Shown here piece after piece: positions 7,068-14,151 of a DNA stretch of 23,475 nucleotides. The notes beneath the pieces were generated by a model. It did not search any database. It was not told where the DNA came from and was given only the letters and a program-made list of their open reading frames with translations. The position numbers and the translations under genes were made by a program. Location of the stretch: assembly GCA_902490445.1 (NCBI GenBank), contig CABUDZ010000025.1, positions 1 through 23,475 of the forward strand, given 5' to 3'. Each line of letters opens with the position of its first letter. Within the stretch, counting starts at the first letter, position 1. This DNA is from an uncultured Collinsella sp. (GTDB taxonomy: Bacteria > Actinomycetota > Coriobacteriia > Coriobacteriales > Coriobacteriaceae).

Positions 7068-8354
7068 CTATTTAAAGAATCCATCGTAATCATACATCTT
7101 GATCTGGCCTTCGAGCTTATCGACCGTGTCGAGCACGACGCCGACCATGATGAGGATGGACGTGCCACCAAATGCCTGGATCAGATGGTTACCCGTGAAG
7201 GAGAAGATGATCGAAGGCACGATGGCGATGAGCGCCAAAAAGACAGCGCTGGGAAGCGTAATCTTGTTGAGCGCGTTCTTGATGTAGGCCGCGGTAGCCC
7301 TACCCGGACGCACGCCCGGAATAAAGCCGCCCTGCTTCTTAAGGTTGTCGGCCGTGTCATCGGGATTGAACACCATGGAGGTGTAGAAGTACGCGAAGAA
7401 CACGATGAGGACAACGTTAAGCACCCAGTTGAGCCAACCGGTCGAAAGCGCGGAGGCAACTGCCTGAATCCAGCCGATGCCGGGGAAGAACACGGCAATC
7501 TGAGCCGGGAAGTACAGCAGCGCCGAAGCGAAGATGATCGGCACGACACCCGCGGTGTTGACCTTGATGGGCAGGTAGGTGGTCTGGCCACCCATCATGC
7601 GACGGCCAACGACGCGTTTGGCGTAGGAGACCGGGATGCGGCGCTGGCCGCGCTCAAGGAAAACAATCAGCGGAATAACCAGCAGGATGATGGCGCAGAT
7701 GATCACCATGGTGATGATGCCACCGGCATTGCCCTCGGTGCTGGAAAAGATCGCCTGCGGCAGACCGGCCATGATGTTCGCAAAGATGATCAGCGACATG
7801 CCATTGCCGATACCGCGCTGGGTGATGAGCTCACCAATCCACATGATCAGCATAGCGCCTGCGGTGAGCGTACCGACGATCATGAGGTCGAAGATGATCT
7901 CGGGAGCGCCGGCGCCATTGAAGCTGATGCCGAAGCTCTTAAAGAGGAAGAGGTAACCCACGGAGTTGAGGATTGCCAGAGCCAGGGTGAGGTAACGCGA
8001 ATACTGCGTAATCTTGGTCTGACCGACCTCGCCCTCGCGGGCAAGCTCATGCAGGGAAGGCACGACGGCCTGGAGCATCTGGAGGATGATCGAGCTGGTG
8101 ATGTAAGGCATGATGCCCAGCGAAAACACCGACACATAGCTCAACGCGCCGCCAGAGAAAAGATTCAGGAGGGCCATAGCACCTGCGGCGACCGAATTGT
8201 TATCGGTCGAGAAAAGGCCCAGCATCCCCTGGAAGGGAATGCCGGGCACAGGAACGTGCGCACCAATGCGGTACACGACGAGCATAGCTATGGTAAAAAG
8301 AATCTTTTCGCGCAATTCTTTGATGCGGAAAGCATTCTTAAGACCATTTAGCAC
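7068..8354 (-). CDS. secY: Preprotein translocase subunit SecY
   Basis: SecY is the pore subunit of the SecYEG channel in the cytoplasmic membrane. The 428-residue protein begins LNGLKNAFRIKELREKILFTIAMLVVYRIGAHVPVPGI and holds ten hydrophobic segments. Cytoplasmic-loop signatures include ITQRGIGNGMSLIIFANI, FLERGQRRIPVSYAKR, GFIPGVRPGRAT and the C-terminal QIKMYDYDGFFK. The start is GTG at 8352-8354 and overlaps the last codons of rplO (GTGCTAA), so translation is probably coupled. AAAGG lies ten bases before the GTG inside rplO. Confidence 0.98.
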   Translation of the reverse strand: MLNGLKNAFRIKELREKILFTIAMLVVYRIGAHVPVPGIPFQGMLGLFSTDNNSVAAGAMALLNLFSGGALSYVSVFSLGIMPYITSSIILQMLQAVVPSLHELAREGEVGQTKITQYSRYLTLALAILNSVGYLFLFKSFGISFNGAGAPEIIFDLMIVGTLTAGAMLIMWIGELITQRGIGNGMSLIIFANIMAGLPQAIFSSTEGNAGGIITMVIICAIILLVIPLIVFLERGQRRIPVSYAKRVVGRRMMGGQTTYLPIKVNTAGVVPIIFASALLYFPAQIAVFFPGIGWIQAVASALSTGWLNWVLNVVLIVFFAYFYTSMVFNPDDTADNLKKQGGFIPGVRPGRATAAYIKNALNKITLPSAVFLALIAIVPSIIFSFTGNHLIQAFGGTSILIMVGVVLDTVDKLEGQIKMYDYDGFFK

Positions 8355-8797
8355 GGCAGCTCGACCTTTCCGCCAGCGGCCTCGATCTTGGCCTGCGCAG
8401 AAGCGCTGACCTTGTCGACCTTGACCGTGAACTTCTTGGTGAGCTCACCATTGCCGAGCACCTTGACGGGCTCGAACTCGCTCTTGGTGATGCGAGCGGC
8501 CTTAAGAGCGGCACCGTCGATTACAGCGCCGTCCTCGAACTTACGCTCGAGACGCTCAACGTTAACAGCGGTGTACTCGATACGACGGGGGTTGCGGAAG
8601 CCCGGAAGCTTGGGCAGGCGCATAGCCAGCGGAGTCTGGCCACCCTCGAAGCCGGCACCCTTGGTGCCACCAGAGCGGGAACCCTGGCCCTTCTGGCCGC
8701 GGCCAGAAGTGGTGCCGTGACCCGAAGAATTGCCACGGCCGACGCGCTTGCGGTTCTTGGTGGAACCGGGCGCGGGAGTAAGATCGTGAAGCTGCAT
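8348..8797 (-). CDS. rplO: 50S ribosomal protein L15
   Basis: L15 is a late-assembly large-subunit protein with a long basic N-terminal extension that threads into 23S rRNA. The 149-residue sequence has the typical LHDLTPAPGSTKNRKRVGRG start, a Gly/Arg/Lys-rich region (SGHGTTSGRGQKGQGSRSG) and FEGGQTPLAMRLPKLPGF. GAGGAG of its ribosome site is formed by the last two sense codons of rpmD. Only three bases separate the rpmD stop from this ATG. Confidence 0.98.
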   Translation of the reverse strand: MQLHDLTPAPGSTKNRKRVGRGNSSGHGTTSGRGQKGQGSRSGGTKGAGFEGGQTPLAMRLPKLPGFRNPRRIEYTAVNVERLERKFEDGAVIDGAALKAARITKSEFEPVKVLGNGELTKKFTVKVDKVSASAQAKIEAAGGKVELPC

Positions 8798-8800
8798 TTG

Positions 8801-8983
8801 CTACTCCTCTACAATCTCGACAAGGTGCTTGACCTTGAAGATCATGCCGCGGACGGACTCGTTGTCAGCGATCTCGCGAACCTCGCGGATCCTGTGGAGA
8901 CCGAGGGCACGGACAGTACGGACCTGGTCCTGCTTGCAACCGTTGGTGCTGCGGACCTGCTTGATCTTGATGGTGTCAGCCAT
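8801..8983 (-). CDS. rpmD: 50S ribosomal protein L30
   Basis: This 60-residue protein is the short bacterial L30 of the large subunit. It has the family pattern IKIKQVRSTNGCKQDQVRTVRALGL followed by the NESVRGMIFKVKHLVEI end. The ATG is two bases after the rpsE stop, with AAGGAG overlapping the end of rpsE. Position between rpsE and rplO is standard. Confidence 0.97.
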   Translation of the reverse strand: MADTIKIKQVRSTNGCKQDQVRTVRALGLHRIREVREIADNESVRGMIFKVKHLVEIVEE

Positions 8984-8985
8984 GC

Positions 8986-9510
8986 TTAGTTCTCCTTACC
9001 GACGAACATCTCGGAGACCGTCAGGCCACGGCGAGCCGCGACGTCCTCAGGGCTGGAGAGCTCCTTGAGGCCCTCGACGGCAGCCTTGATGATGTTGAGG
9101 CCGTTGTCGGTACCGAGGGACTTGGACAGGACGTTCTTGATGCCAGCAAGCTCGAAGAGGGGACGCACAGCGCCGCCGGCGATAACGCCGGTACCCTCGA
9201 CAGCGGGCTTGATGATGATGCGGCCGGCACCAAAGTGGCCGAGAACCTCGTGCGGGATGGTGCCCTGCTCGGTCACCGGCACGTGGAACATGTTCTTCTT
9301 GGCATCGAGAGACGCCTTGGAGATGGCCAGGGGCACCTCAGCGGACTTGCCCATGCCAACGCCGACGTTGCCCTTGCCGTCGCCAACGACGACGAGAGCG
9401 ACGAGGCTCATGCGACGACCACCCTTGACGGTCTTCGACACGCGGTTGATGTAAACGACGCGCTCCTCGAACTCGGAGGCCTCGCGCTGCTGCTTCTGAT
9501 TACGAGCCAT
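8986..9510 (-). CDS. rpsE: 30S ribosomal protein S5
   Basis: S5 lies at the mRNA entry channel and affects decoding accuracy. The 174-residue protein has a double-stranded-RNA-binding-like N-terminal domain (ERVVYINRVSKTVKGGRRMSLVALVVVGD) and a C-terminal domain with PHEVLGHFGAGRIIIKPAVEGTGVIAGG and LGTDNGLNIIKAA. TAGGAGG, formed partly by the rplR stop codon, lies upstream of the ATG. Length and order are standard. Confidence 0.98.
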   Translation of the reverse strand: MARNQKQQREASEFEERVVYINRVSKTVKGGRRMSLVALVVVGDGKGNVGVGMGKSAEVPLAISKASLDAKKNMFHVPVTEQGTIPHEVLGHFGAGRIIIKPAVEGTGVIAGGAVRPLFELAGIKNVLSKSLGTDNGLNIIKAAVEGLKELSSPEDVAARRGLTVSEMFVGKEN

Positions 9511-9524
9511 GTGCTACATACCTC

Positions 9525-9893
9525 CTAGAACTCGAGACCGGCGGCACGAGCACCGTCGGCGAGGGCCTTGACGCGGCCATGGTAGATACGGCCACCGCGA
9601 TCGAAGGCGACCTTGGTGATGCCGGCCTCGATGGCACGCTTGCCAACGAGCTGACCGACCTTCTCCGCAGCCTCCTTGTTCGAGGTGTGGGTGCCCTTGA
9701 ACTCGGCCTCGAGGGTCGAGGCAGAGACGAGCGTCAGGCTGGAGCCCTTGCTGTCGTCGATGATCTGGGCATAGATGTTGGCGTTAGTACGGGTCACGCG
9801 AAGACGCGGACGCTCGGAGGTACCCGAGACCTTGCCGCGAACACGACGCTGACGACGCTTGAGGCCTTCCAGCTTCGCCTTATGCTTGTTCAT
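9525..9893 (-). CDS. rplR: 50S ribosomal protein L18
   Basis: L18 binds 5S rRNA together with L5 and L25-type proteins. The 122-residue sequence has the RNA-binding basic start (KLEGLKRRQRRVRGKVSGT), ERPRLRVTRTNANIYAQIIDD, and the conserved FDRGGRIYHGRVKALADGARAAGLEF end. AGGAG lies seven bases before the ATG. It is separated from rplF by a 75-base spacer with a strong hairpin. Confidence 0.98.
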   Translation of the reverse strand: MNKHKAKLEGLKRRQRRVRGKVSGTSERPRLRVTRTNANIYAQIIDDSKGSSLTLVSASTLEAEFKGTHTSNKEAAEKVGQLVGKRAIEAGITKVAFDRGGRIYHGRVKALADGARAAGLEF

Positions 9894-9921
9894 ACGTAAA
9901 CTCCTAAAAAGGTTGATCTTG

Positions 9922-9943
9922 CCAGCACCTGACGGGGTGCTGG
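9922..9943 (-). other. Hairpin in rplF-rplR spacer
   Basis: CCAGCACC (9922-9929) and GGTGCTGG (9936-9943) form a perfect eight-base stem with a six-base loop in the spacer. No U run follows directly on the minus strand, so simple termination is unlikely. It may be an mRNA processing or stability element; the role is inferred. Confidence 0.6.
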
Positions 9944-9968
9944 TCTTATGCGAGTGAGTCGGTTACGA

Positions 9969-10505
9969 CTACTTGGCGGCCTTACCCAGCTTGCGGCGGA
10001 TGTGCTCGCCAACGTAGTGGATACCCTTGCCCTTGTAAGGCTCGGGAGGACGATGGCCGCGGATCTCAGCGGCGATCTGACCGACCTGCTGCTTGTTGAT
10101 ACCCTTGACGTTCACGTGGGTGTTGTCGGGAACCTCGAAGGTGATGCCCTCGGGAGCCTCGACGATCACGGGGTGCGAGAAGCCCAGGGAGAACTCGAGG
10201 TTCTTACCCTTCTGCTGCACGCGGTAACCGACGCCGGCGAGCTCGAGCTTCTTCTCGAAGCCCTCGGAAACGCCAACAACCATGTTGTGGATGAGGGCGC
10301 GGGTGAGGCCGTGGCGGGCACGGGTCTCACGCTCGTCGTCGGGACGGGAAACGGTGAGGACGTTGTCCTCGACGTTGATAGCGAGCTTCTCATAGATATC
10401 GAGCTCGAGCTGGCCCTTGGGGCCCTTGACGACAACGTTGTTGCCGTTGACTGCCACTTCGACTCCGGCGGGAATCTGGACAGGCTTATTACCGATACGA
10501 GACAC
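9969..10505 (-). CDS. rplF: 50S ribosomal protein L6
   Basis: L6 has two related RNA-binding domains near the factor-binding site of the 50S subunit. The 178-residue protein begins SRIGNKPVQIPAGVEV and has the C-terminal signature PEPYKGKGIHYVGEHIRRKLGKAAK. The start codon is GTG at 10503-10505 with AAAGGAG six bases upstream. The gene is 33 bases after rpsH. Confidence 0.98.
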   Translation of the reverse strand: MSRIGNKPVQIPAGVEVAVNGNNVVVKGPKGQLELDIYEKLAINVEDNVLTVSRPDDERETRARHGLTRALIHNMVVGVSEGFEKKLELAGVGYRVQQKGKNLEFSLGFSHPVIVEAPEGITFEVPDNTHVNVKGINKQQVGQIAAEIRGHRPPEPYKGKGIHYVGEHIRRKLGKAAK

Positions 10506-10538
10506 GGTGATCTCCTTTCCTTCTACCTACCGAGCGAA

Positions 10539-10937
10539 TTACCAGACGTAAGCGATGATCTCGCCGCCGACGTTGTGCTTGCGAGCATCGCGGTCGGTCA
10601 TGACGCCATGGCTGGTGGAAATAATGGCGGTACCAAGGCCACCGCGGACGCGGGGCATGTCGGCAACGCCGGTGTACTTACGCAGGCCCGGCTTGGAAAT
10701 GCGGCGGATGCCGTTGATGACCTTAGCCTTCTTGGGACCATACTTAAGCGTGATGTGCAGAGTCTTCTGGGGAACGGTGTCCTCGACATCGTAGCCCTCG
10801 ATGTAGCCCTCCTCGTGCAGAACACGAGCGATCTCGACGAGCTTCTTGCTGCTCGGCATGGAGACCGTGGCCTTGTTCACAGAGTTAGCGTTACGGATGC
10901 GCGTAAGCATATCTGCGATCGGGTCTGTAAGGTTCAT
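10539..10937 (-). CDS. rpsH: 30S ribosomal protein S8
   Basis: S8 binds the central domain of 16S rRNA and, in E. coli, represses the spc operon by binding its mRNA near rplE. The 132-residue protein begins MNLTDPIADMLTRIRNANSV and ends with the family motif GGLGTAIISTSHGVMTDRDARKHNVGGEIIAYVW (split motif: GVMTDREA-like, GGEIIAYVW). AAGGAG precedes the ATG. The spacer to rpsZ is 119 bases. Confidence 0.98.
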   Translation of the reverse strand: MNLTDPIADMLTRIRNANSVNKATVSMPSSKKLVEIARVLHEEGYIEGYDVEDTVPQKTLHITLKYGPKKAKVINGIRRISKPGLRKYTGVADMPRVRGGLGTAIISTSHGVMTDRDARKHNVGGEIIAYVW

Positions 10938-11056
10938 ACAGATTCTCCTTCGTTCTTGATGAACACGTGCTCTTGGTTCTTCGCCGCCCTTAACGGCAAA
11001 GCCTTTTTAGCGCGTTTTCCCTGTTCCAAACTGATGCTTGAAACGCTGGTAGTGAC
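10938..11056. other. 119-base rpsZ-rpsH spacer
   Basis: This non-coding spacer holds the rpsH ribosome site (AAGGAGA near 10945) and a small inverted repeat GCCG-N7-CGGC (about 10983-10997), read on the minus strand as a short hairpin. I see no terminator U run or clear promoter. Confidence 0.4.
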
Positions 11057-11242
11057 TTACCAGCTGGCCTTCTTAACGCCGGGAAGCTCGCCCTTGAGTG
11101 CAAGCTCGCGGAAGCAGACACGGCACAGGCCGAACTTGCGGTACACAGAGTGCGGACGGCCGCAGCGCTGGCAGCGCGTGTACTCACGAGTAGAGAACTT
11201 CTGCTTGCGATTGCACTTGACGATCATCGATGTCTTAGCCAC
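11057..11242 (-). CDS. rpsZ: 30S ribosomal protein S14, zinc-binding type Z
   Basis: S14 is a late-assembling protein of the 30S head. The 61-residue short form contains the zinc ribbon Cys24, Cys27, Cys40 and Cys43 (RCQRCGRP and GLCRVCFRE) and ends in GELPGVKKASW, as in type-Z proteins of Gram-positive bacteria. The start is GTG at 11240-11242 with GAGGAGGAT upstream. Confidence 0.97.
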   Translation of the reverse strand: MAKTSMIVKCNRKQKFSTREYTRCQRCGRPHSVYRKFGLCRVCFRELALKGELPGVKKASW

Positions 11243-11277
11243 TTATATCCTCCTCACATAGAGTATTGTTCGCCCCA

Positions 11278-11305
11278 AGCGCCGCCCCCTTCTGGGAACG
11301 GCGCT
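11278..11305 (-). other. GC-rich hairpin in rplE-rpsZ spacer
   Basis: AGCGCCG (11278-11284) pairs with CGGCGCT (11299-11305), and inner CCC/GGG bases could extend the stem. No T run follows on the minus strand, so it is more likely an mRNA stability, processing or regulatory hairpin than a terminator. Confidence 0.55.
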
Positions 11306-11321
11306 CATAGGGCAGGTGAAC

Positions 11322-11879
11322 CTATTTCTTGAACGGGAAACCGAAGGCGTCCAGAAGGGCCTTGGCCTCCTCATCGGTGTTGGCGGTGGTCACGAAAGTG
11401 ATGTCCATACCACGCTGGTGATCGACGGAGTCGAAGTCGATCTCGGGGAAGATGAGCTGCTCGGTGACGCCCATGGAGAAGTTACCACGGCCGTCGAAGC
11501 TCTTGGCGGAGATGCCGCGGAAGTCGCGGATACGGGGGATCGCGACGGAGGTCAGACGATCGAAGAACTCCCACATACGGTCGCCACGCAGGGTAACCTT
11601 GCAGCCGATCGGCATACCAGCGCGCAGGCGGAAGGTAGCGATGGACTTGCGGGCACGGGTGATCATCGGCTGCTGGCCGGTGATGGCGCGCAGGTCGCGC
11701 ACGGCACCGTCGATGGCCTTGGAATCGGTAGCGGCCTCGCCGACACCCATGTTCACGACGATCTTCTCAAACTTGGGGATCATCATGACGTTCTCGTACT
11801 GGAACTTGTCCTGAAGCTGCTGCTTGACCTCGTTGTTGTACTTGGTCTTCAGACGCGGCACATACTTCTCTTCTGCCAT
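11322..11879 (-). CDS. rplE: 50S ribosomal protein L5
   Basis: L5 binds 5S rRNA and the P-site tRNA in the central protuberance. The 185-residue protein has PKFEKIVVNMGVGEAATDSKAID, the ITGQQPMITRARKSIATFRLRAGMPIG block and the C-terminal GMDITFVTTANTDEEAKALLDAFGFPF. Family length is normal. AAGGAG lies just before the ATG. It is the first ribosomal gene here; the rplN and rplX genes that normally precede it are absent and a 322-base non-coding region takes their place. Confidence 0.98.
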   Translation of the reverse strand: MAEEKYVPRLKTKYNNEVKQQLQDKFQYENVMMIPKFEKIVVNMGVGEAATDSKAIDGAVRDLRAITGQQPMITRARKSIATFRLRAGMPIGCKVTLRGDRMWEFFDRLTSVAIPRIRDFRGISAKSFDGRGNFSMGVTEQLIFPEIDFDSVDHQRGMDITFVTTANTDEEAKALLDAFGFPFKK

Positions 11880-11939
11880 TGTTCACTCCTTCTTGGGGTT
11901 TTAAGCACGGGGCGTGGCCACGATGGGTTGTCCTCGTGC

Positions 11940-12000
11940 CTCCTGGCTGCATCCGCGCCGCTCATGGCATTTACGCGGTTTGGACTCGACGCAGCAGGAG
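11940..12000 (-). promoter_or_regulatory. Leader hairpin upstream of rplE
   Basis: On the minus strand CTCCTGCTGC (12000-11991) can pair with GCAGCCAGGAG (11950-11940), ten pairs with one bulged C, enclosing a 40-base loop. It would lie in the rplE 5' leader if transcription starts at the candidate promoter. It might serve ribosomal-protein feedback, but no specific binding-site match was established. Confidence 0.35.
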
Positions 12001-12017
12001 CCGACAAAACAATCGGT

Positions 12018-12023
12018 ACTATA
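12018..12023 (-). promoter_or_regulatory. Candidate rplE promoter -10
   Basis: TATAGT on the minus strand matches the -10 consensus at five of six bases. The hexamer 17 bases upstream is TGGAAA, a poor -35. A start about seven bases downstream would give a leader of roughly 130 bases before rplE. Confidence 0.4.
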
Positions 12024-12093
12024 CGCGCATCGGGAGCGTATTTCCAGAAAAACCTCGTCTGCCTGCACAACTCCACAACTCCCCCGCACATAT

Positions 12094-12110
12094 TGATCCC
12101 TAGGGGATCA
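12094..12110. repeat. 17-bp palindrome
   Basis: TGATCCC and GGGATCA flank a three-base centre. It could be a protein-binding site or a small hairpin between the xdhC-family gene and rplE. No U run follows on the minus strand. Confidence 0.45.
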
Positions 12111-12121
12111 AAATGGCAGTT

Positions 12122-12180
12122 GCGGTGAAATAGGGACTGTTTGACGGCTTAACCGGCTTAAACAGTCCGTATTTCGCCGC
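12122..12180. repeat. 59-base imperfect palindrome, REP-like or terminator
   Basis: The arms 12122-12142 and 12160-12180 are 21 bases each and pair with one G-T wobble and one mismatch around a 17-base loop. The loop itself contains the direct repeat GGCTTAA twice. It begins 22 bases after the stop of the xdhC-family gene. It may end transcription from that gene before rplE, or be a member of an intergenic palindrome family; neither strand shows a clear U tract. Confidence 0.6.
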
Positions 12181-12201
12181 ATCTTATTGATGGGGATGCG
12201 A

Positions 12202-13245
12202 CTAGCGCTTGCGGGGGACGAGCTTGGTGCGGCGCAGGTGGATCATCTCGGCAGCGATGGAGATGGCAATCTCCTCGGGATCCTCGGCCTCGATGGCAAC
12301 GCCGATCGGCAGGTGCAGCCCGTCGATCTGGTCCTGCGTAAAGCCCTCCTGCTCCAGGCGGGCGCGCACAAAGGCAGTCTTGCGGCGCGAGCCCAAGCAG
12401 CCCAGATAGGCGGGCTTGGCGCGCATGGCCTGAATCACCACGTCGATATCGGACTTGTGACCCGCCGTGGCGACGACCACCAGGTCGCGCGGGCCGATAG
12501 GGCACTGCTTGCTCAGGTTCTTGTAGTCGACCAAACGACGGTCGTAGACACCGGGCACCCATTCGGGGGTCAGCGTGCCGGGACGGTCGTCGCAAGCCAC
12601 GACGGCAAAGCCCGCCGCCGTGAGCACCCGCGCCGTCGCAGCGCCCACGTGGCCGCAGCCAAAGATATAGGTCAGGCCCTCGGGGCAGAGCGTCTCGATG
12701 TGCGCCGGGGGAATCTCGGAGGCGGCGTTGGTGTAGGTGACCTTACTCCCCTCCTCCACCAGCGAAAGCCCGGGGCAGCCCGCAATGGTGCGGCGCGATT
12801 CCTCGCCATGGTACTCGGCCACATCGCCCTCGAGCACGCTCGCGATAAACGGCTCAAAGTCGATGACGAAGTCGCCGATGCGCCGATAGGCCAAGATGTC
12901 GGCAACCGACTGGAACAACGGCGCCTGCGATACATCCAGGCGCAGATAGCACAGGCAGATGGCTCCGCCGCAGATCATGCCGGTATCGGAGTTCTCGCCG
13001 CCCATAGTGTAGCGGACCAGACGCGACTGTCCCGCGCTCAGGAGCTCGCGCGCCTCATCCAGCGCAAAGAGCTCAATCTTGCCGCCGCCGATAGTGCCCG
13101 CCTGGCTGCCATCGGCAAAGACGGCCATCCAGGCGCCCACACCGCGCGGGGACGACCCCGCCGTACCGGCCACGACCACCAGCTCGCACGTCTCGCCAGC
13201 ACGCAGGGCGGCAAGCGCCGCATTCACAACATCGAGCTTTTCCAT
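12202..13245 (-). CDS. XdhC/CoxI-family molybdenum hydroxylase maturation factor
   Basis: XdhC-family proteins bind molybdenum cofactor and help insert it, in sulfurated form, into xanthine-dehydrogenase-type enzymes. The 347-residue protein has the N-terminal XdhC/CoxI domain (TAGSSPRGVGAWMAV, GTIGGGKIE, then ICGGAICL with Cys92) and a C-terminal Rossmann domain (IFGCGHVGAATARVL, GCGHVG at 196-201; YLGCLGSRRK near 280-289). Both domains appear intact. GAAGG lies five bases before the ATG. It is nine bases downstream of the yqeB-family gene, so the pair is probably co-transcribed. Its usual partner hydroxylase is not in this window. Confidence 0.9.
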   Translation of the reverse strand: MEKLDVVNAALAALRAGETCELVVVAGTAGSSPRGVGAWMAVFADGSQAGTIGGGKIELFALDEARELLSAGQSRLVRYTMGGENSDTGMICGGAICLCYLRLDVSQAPLFQSVADILAYRRIGDFVIDFEPFIASVLEGDVAEYHGEESRRTIAGCPGLSLVEEGSKVTYTNAASEIPPAHIETLCPEGLTYIFGCGHVGAATARVLTAAGFAVVACDDRPGTLTPEWVPGVYDRRLVDYKNLSKQCPIGPRDLVVVATAGHKSDIDVVIQAMRAKPAYLGCLGSRRKTAFVRARLEQEGFTQDQIDGLHLPIGVAIEAEDPEEIAISIAAEMIHLRRTKLVPRKR

Positions 13246-13254
13246 TGCCGCCTT

Positions 13255-14049
13255 CTATCCTCTAAAGACATCGGTGAGCATAGCGAGTGCCTCGAGCACG
13301 CCGCCGCCGACCGACGTCGCTTTGTCCGAAATGTAGTTGATATAGCTGGCATCGCCGCGCGGGTCGACATCGGCGCATTTAAAGCCCTCAGTCACCTGCA
13401 CGCCGTTCGCCAAAAGCCCGCGCAGACAGCCATCGATCTGCGTGCACATGGGCGTATCGCCCGCGTAGCCAATCACGTCTCCGGCGCTCACGATGTCGCC
13501 GATTGCGCGGTCGGACCGAAACACGCCGGCGGTGGGGCTGTGGATAACACGTTCCTTGCCATAGCCGGCGATAATGCCCGGCACGCCCGTGTTGGGCTGG
13601 GGCGAACCTTGGGTAATGACACGGCCGAGAAAATGCCCGCGCATGGTCTCGACCACGGCGTCGCAGTCAACCGGCGCGGTAAAGCCCGGCCCCACAGCGA
13701 TGACGGCAGGCGCCATGTCGCGCGTGGTGCCCAAGTTGCGCTTAGCCAAAATCGCGTCGACCACAGCCGCGGGTTTCAGCTCGCCGAGCATCTTGGCCTG
13801 AGGGTCCACCACAACGGCGACGTCTCCAGCCTCGGTAATCTCAAGCGCCTCAGCCGGCGTCCGTGCCAAGCGAGCGCGAATGCCTTCGACCTCGACCTCG
13901 CCCAGGCGAATGGCCTCGCAAAAACAGATTGTGCGGCGGATGCACGTGGGAACCGCGATATCGGCCATAACGACCGAAACGCCGGCGCGCACCAAGCGAG
14001 CGGCGACGCCCGTGGCGATATCGCCGGCGCCGCGAACATAAACGAGCAT
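13255..14049 (-). CDS. yqeB: YqeB-family selenium-dependent molybdenum hydroxylase system protein
   Basis: YqeB-type proteins are genomic markers of selenium-dependent molybdenum hydroxylases; their exact biochemical step is not settled. The 264-residue sequence has a nucleotide-fold start VRGAGDIATGVAARLVRAG, the early ICFCEAIRLGEVEVEGI segment, VGPGFTAPVDCDAVVETMRG, and a C-terminal half with HSPTAGVFRSDRAIGDIVSAGDVIGYAG. GGGAGGTG precedes the ATG at a good distance. It is divergent from yqeC across a 102-base spacer and runs into the xdhC-family gene. Confidence 0.88.
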   Translation of the reverse strand: MLVYVRGAGDIATGVAARLVRAGVSVVMADIAVPTCIRRTICFCEAIRLGEVEVEGIRARLARTPAEALEITEAGDVAVVVDPQAKMLGELKPAAVVDAILAKRNLGTTRDMAPAVIAVGPGFTAPVDCDAVVETMRGHFLGRVITQGSPQPNTGVPGIIAGYGKERVIHSPTAGVFRSDRAIGDIVSAGDVIGYAGDTPMCTQIDGCLRGLLANGVQVTEGFKCADVDPRGDASYINYISDKATSVGGGVLEALAMLTDVFRG

Positions 14050-14132
14050 TCCCGGGGCACCTCCCTGTGCTACGGTTTGAGCAGAGCAAAAGCGGTTCGG
14101 CCGCTACTCTGATGATTATTTATTATCACAGT

Positions 14133-14138
14133 ATTATA
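14133..14138 (-). promoter_or_regulatory. Candidate -10 for yqeB-xdhC transcript
   Basis: A perfect TATAAT is read on the minus strand in the AT-rich part of the yqeB/yqeC divergent spacer, 84 bases before the yqeB ATG. The -35 position is poor. An AT-rich stretch (14111-14138) with partial dyad symmetry could also serve a yqeC promoter on the plus strand. Confidence 0.38.
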
Positions 14139-14151
14139 CGGCGGTGAACAG

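Larger units (their letters stand above)
11880..12201. other. 322-base non-coding region upstream of rplE
   Basis: No convincing gene is present; short frames here do not resemble L24 or L14. On the minus strand the region contains, in order: a 59-base imperfect palindrome (12122-12180), a small palindrome (12094-12110), a candidate promoter -10 (12018-12023), a leader hairpin pairing 11991-12000 with 11940-11950, and the rplE ribosome site. Confidence 0.7.

Noticed and set aside
6966..8351. 461-residue plus-strand open frame rich in His and Asp
   Set aside because: It is exactly antisense to secY; its charged composition results from the complement of hydrophobic codons.
11901..12089. Short minus-strand frame upstream of rplE as a possible rplX remnant
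   Set aside because: Its sequence (ending GQPIVATPRA) lacks any L24-like motif and has no ribosome site at its start.
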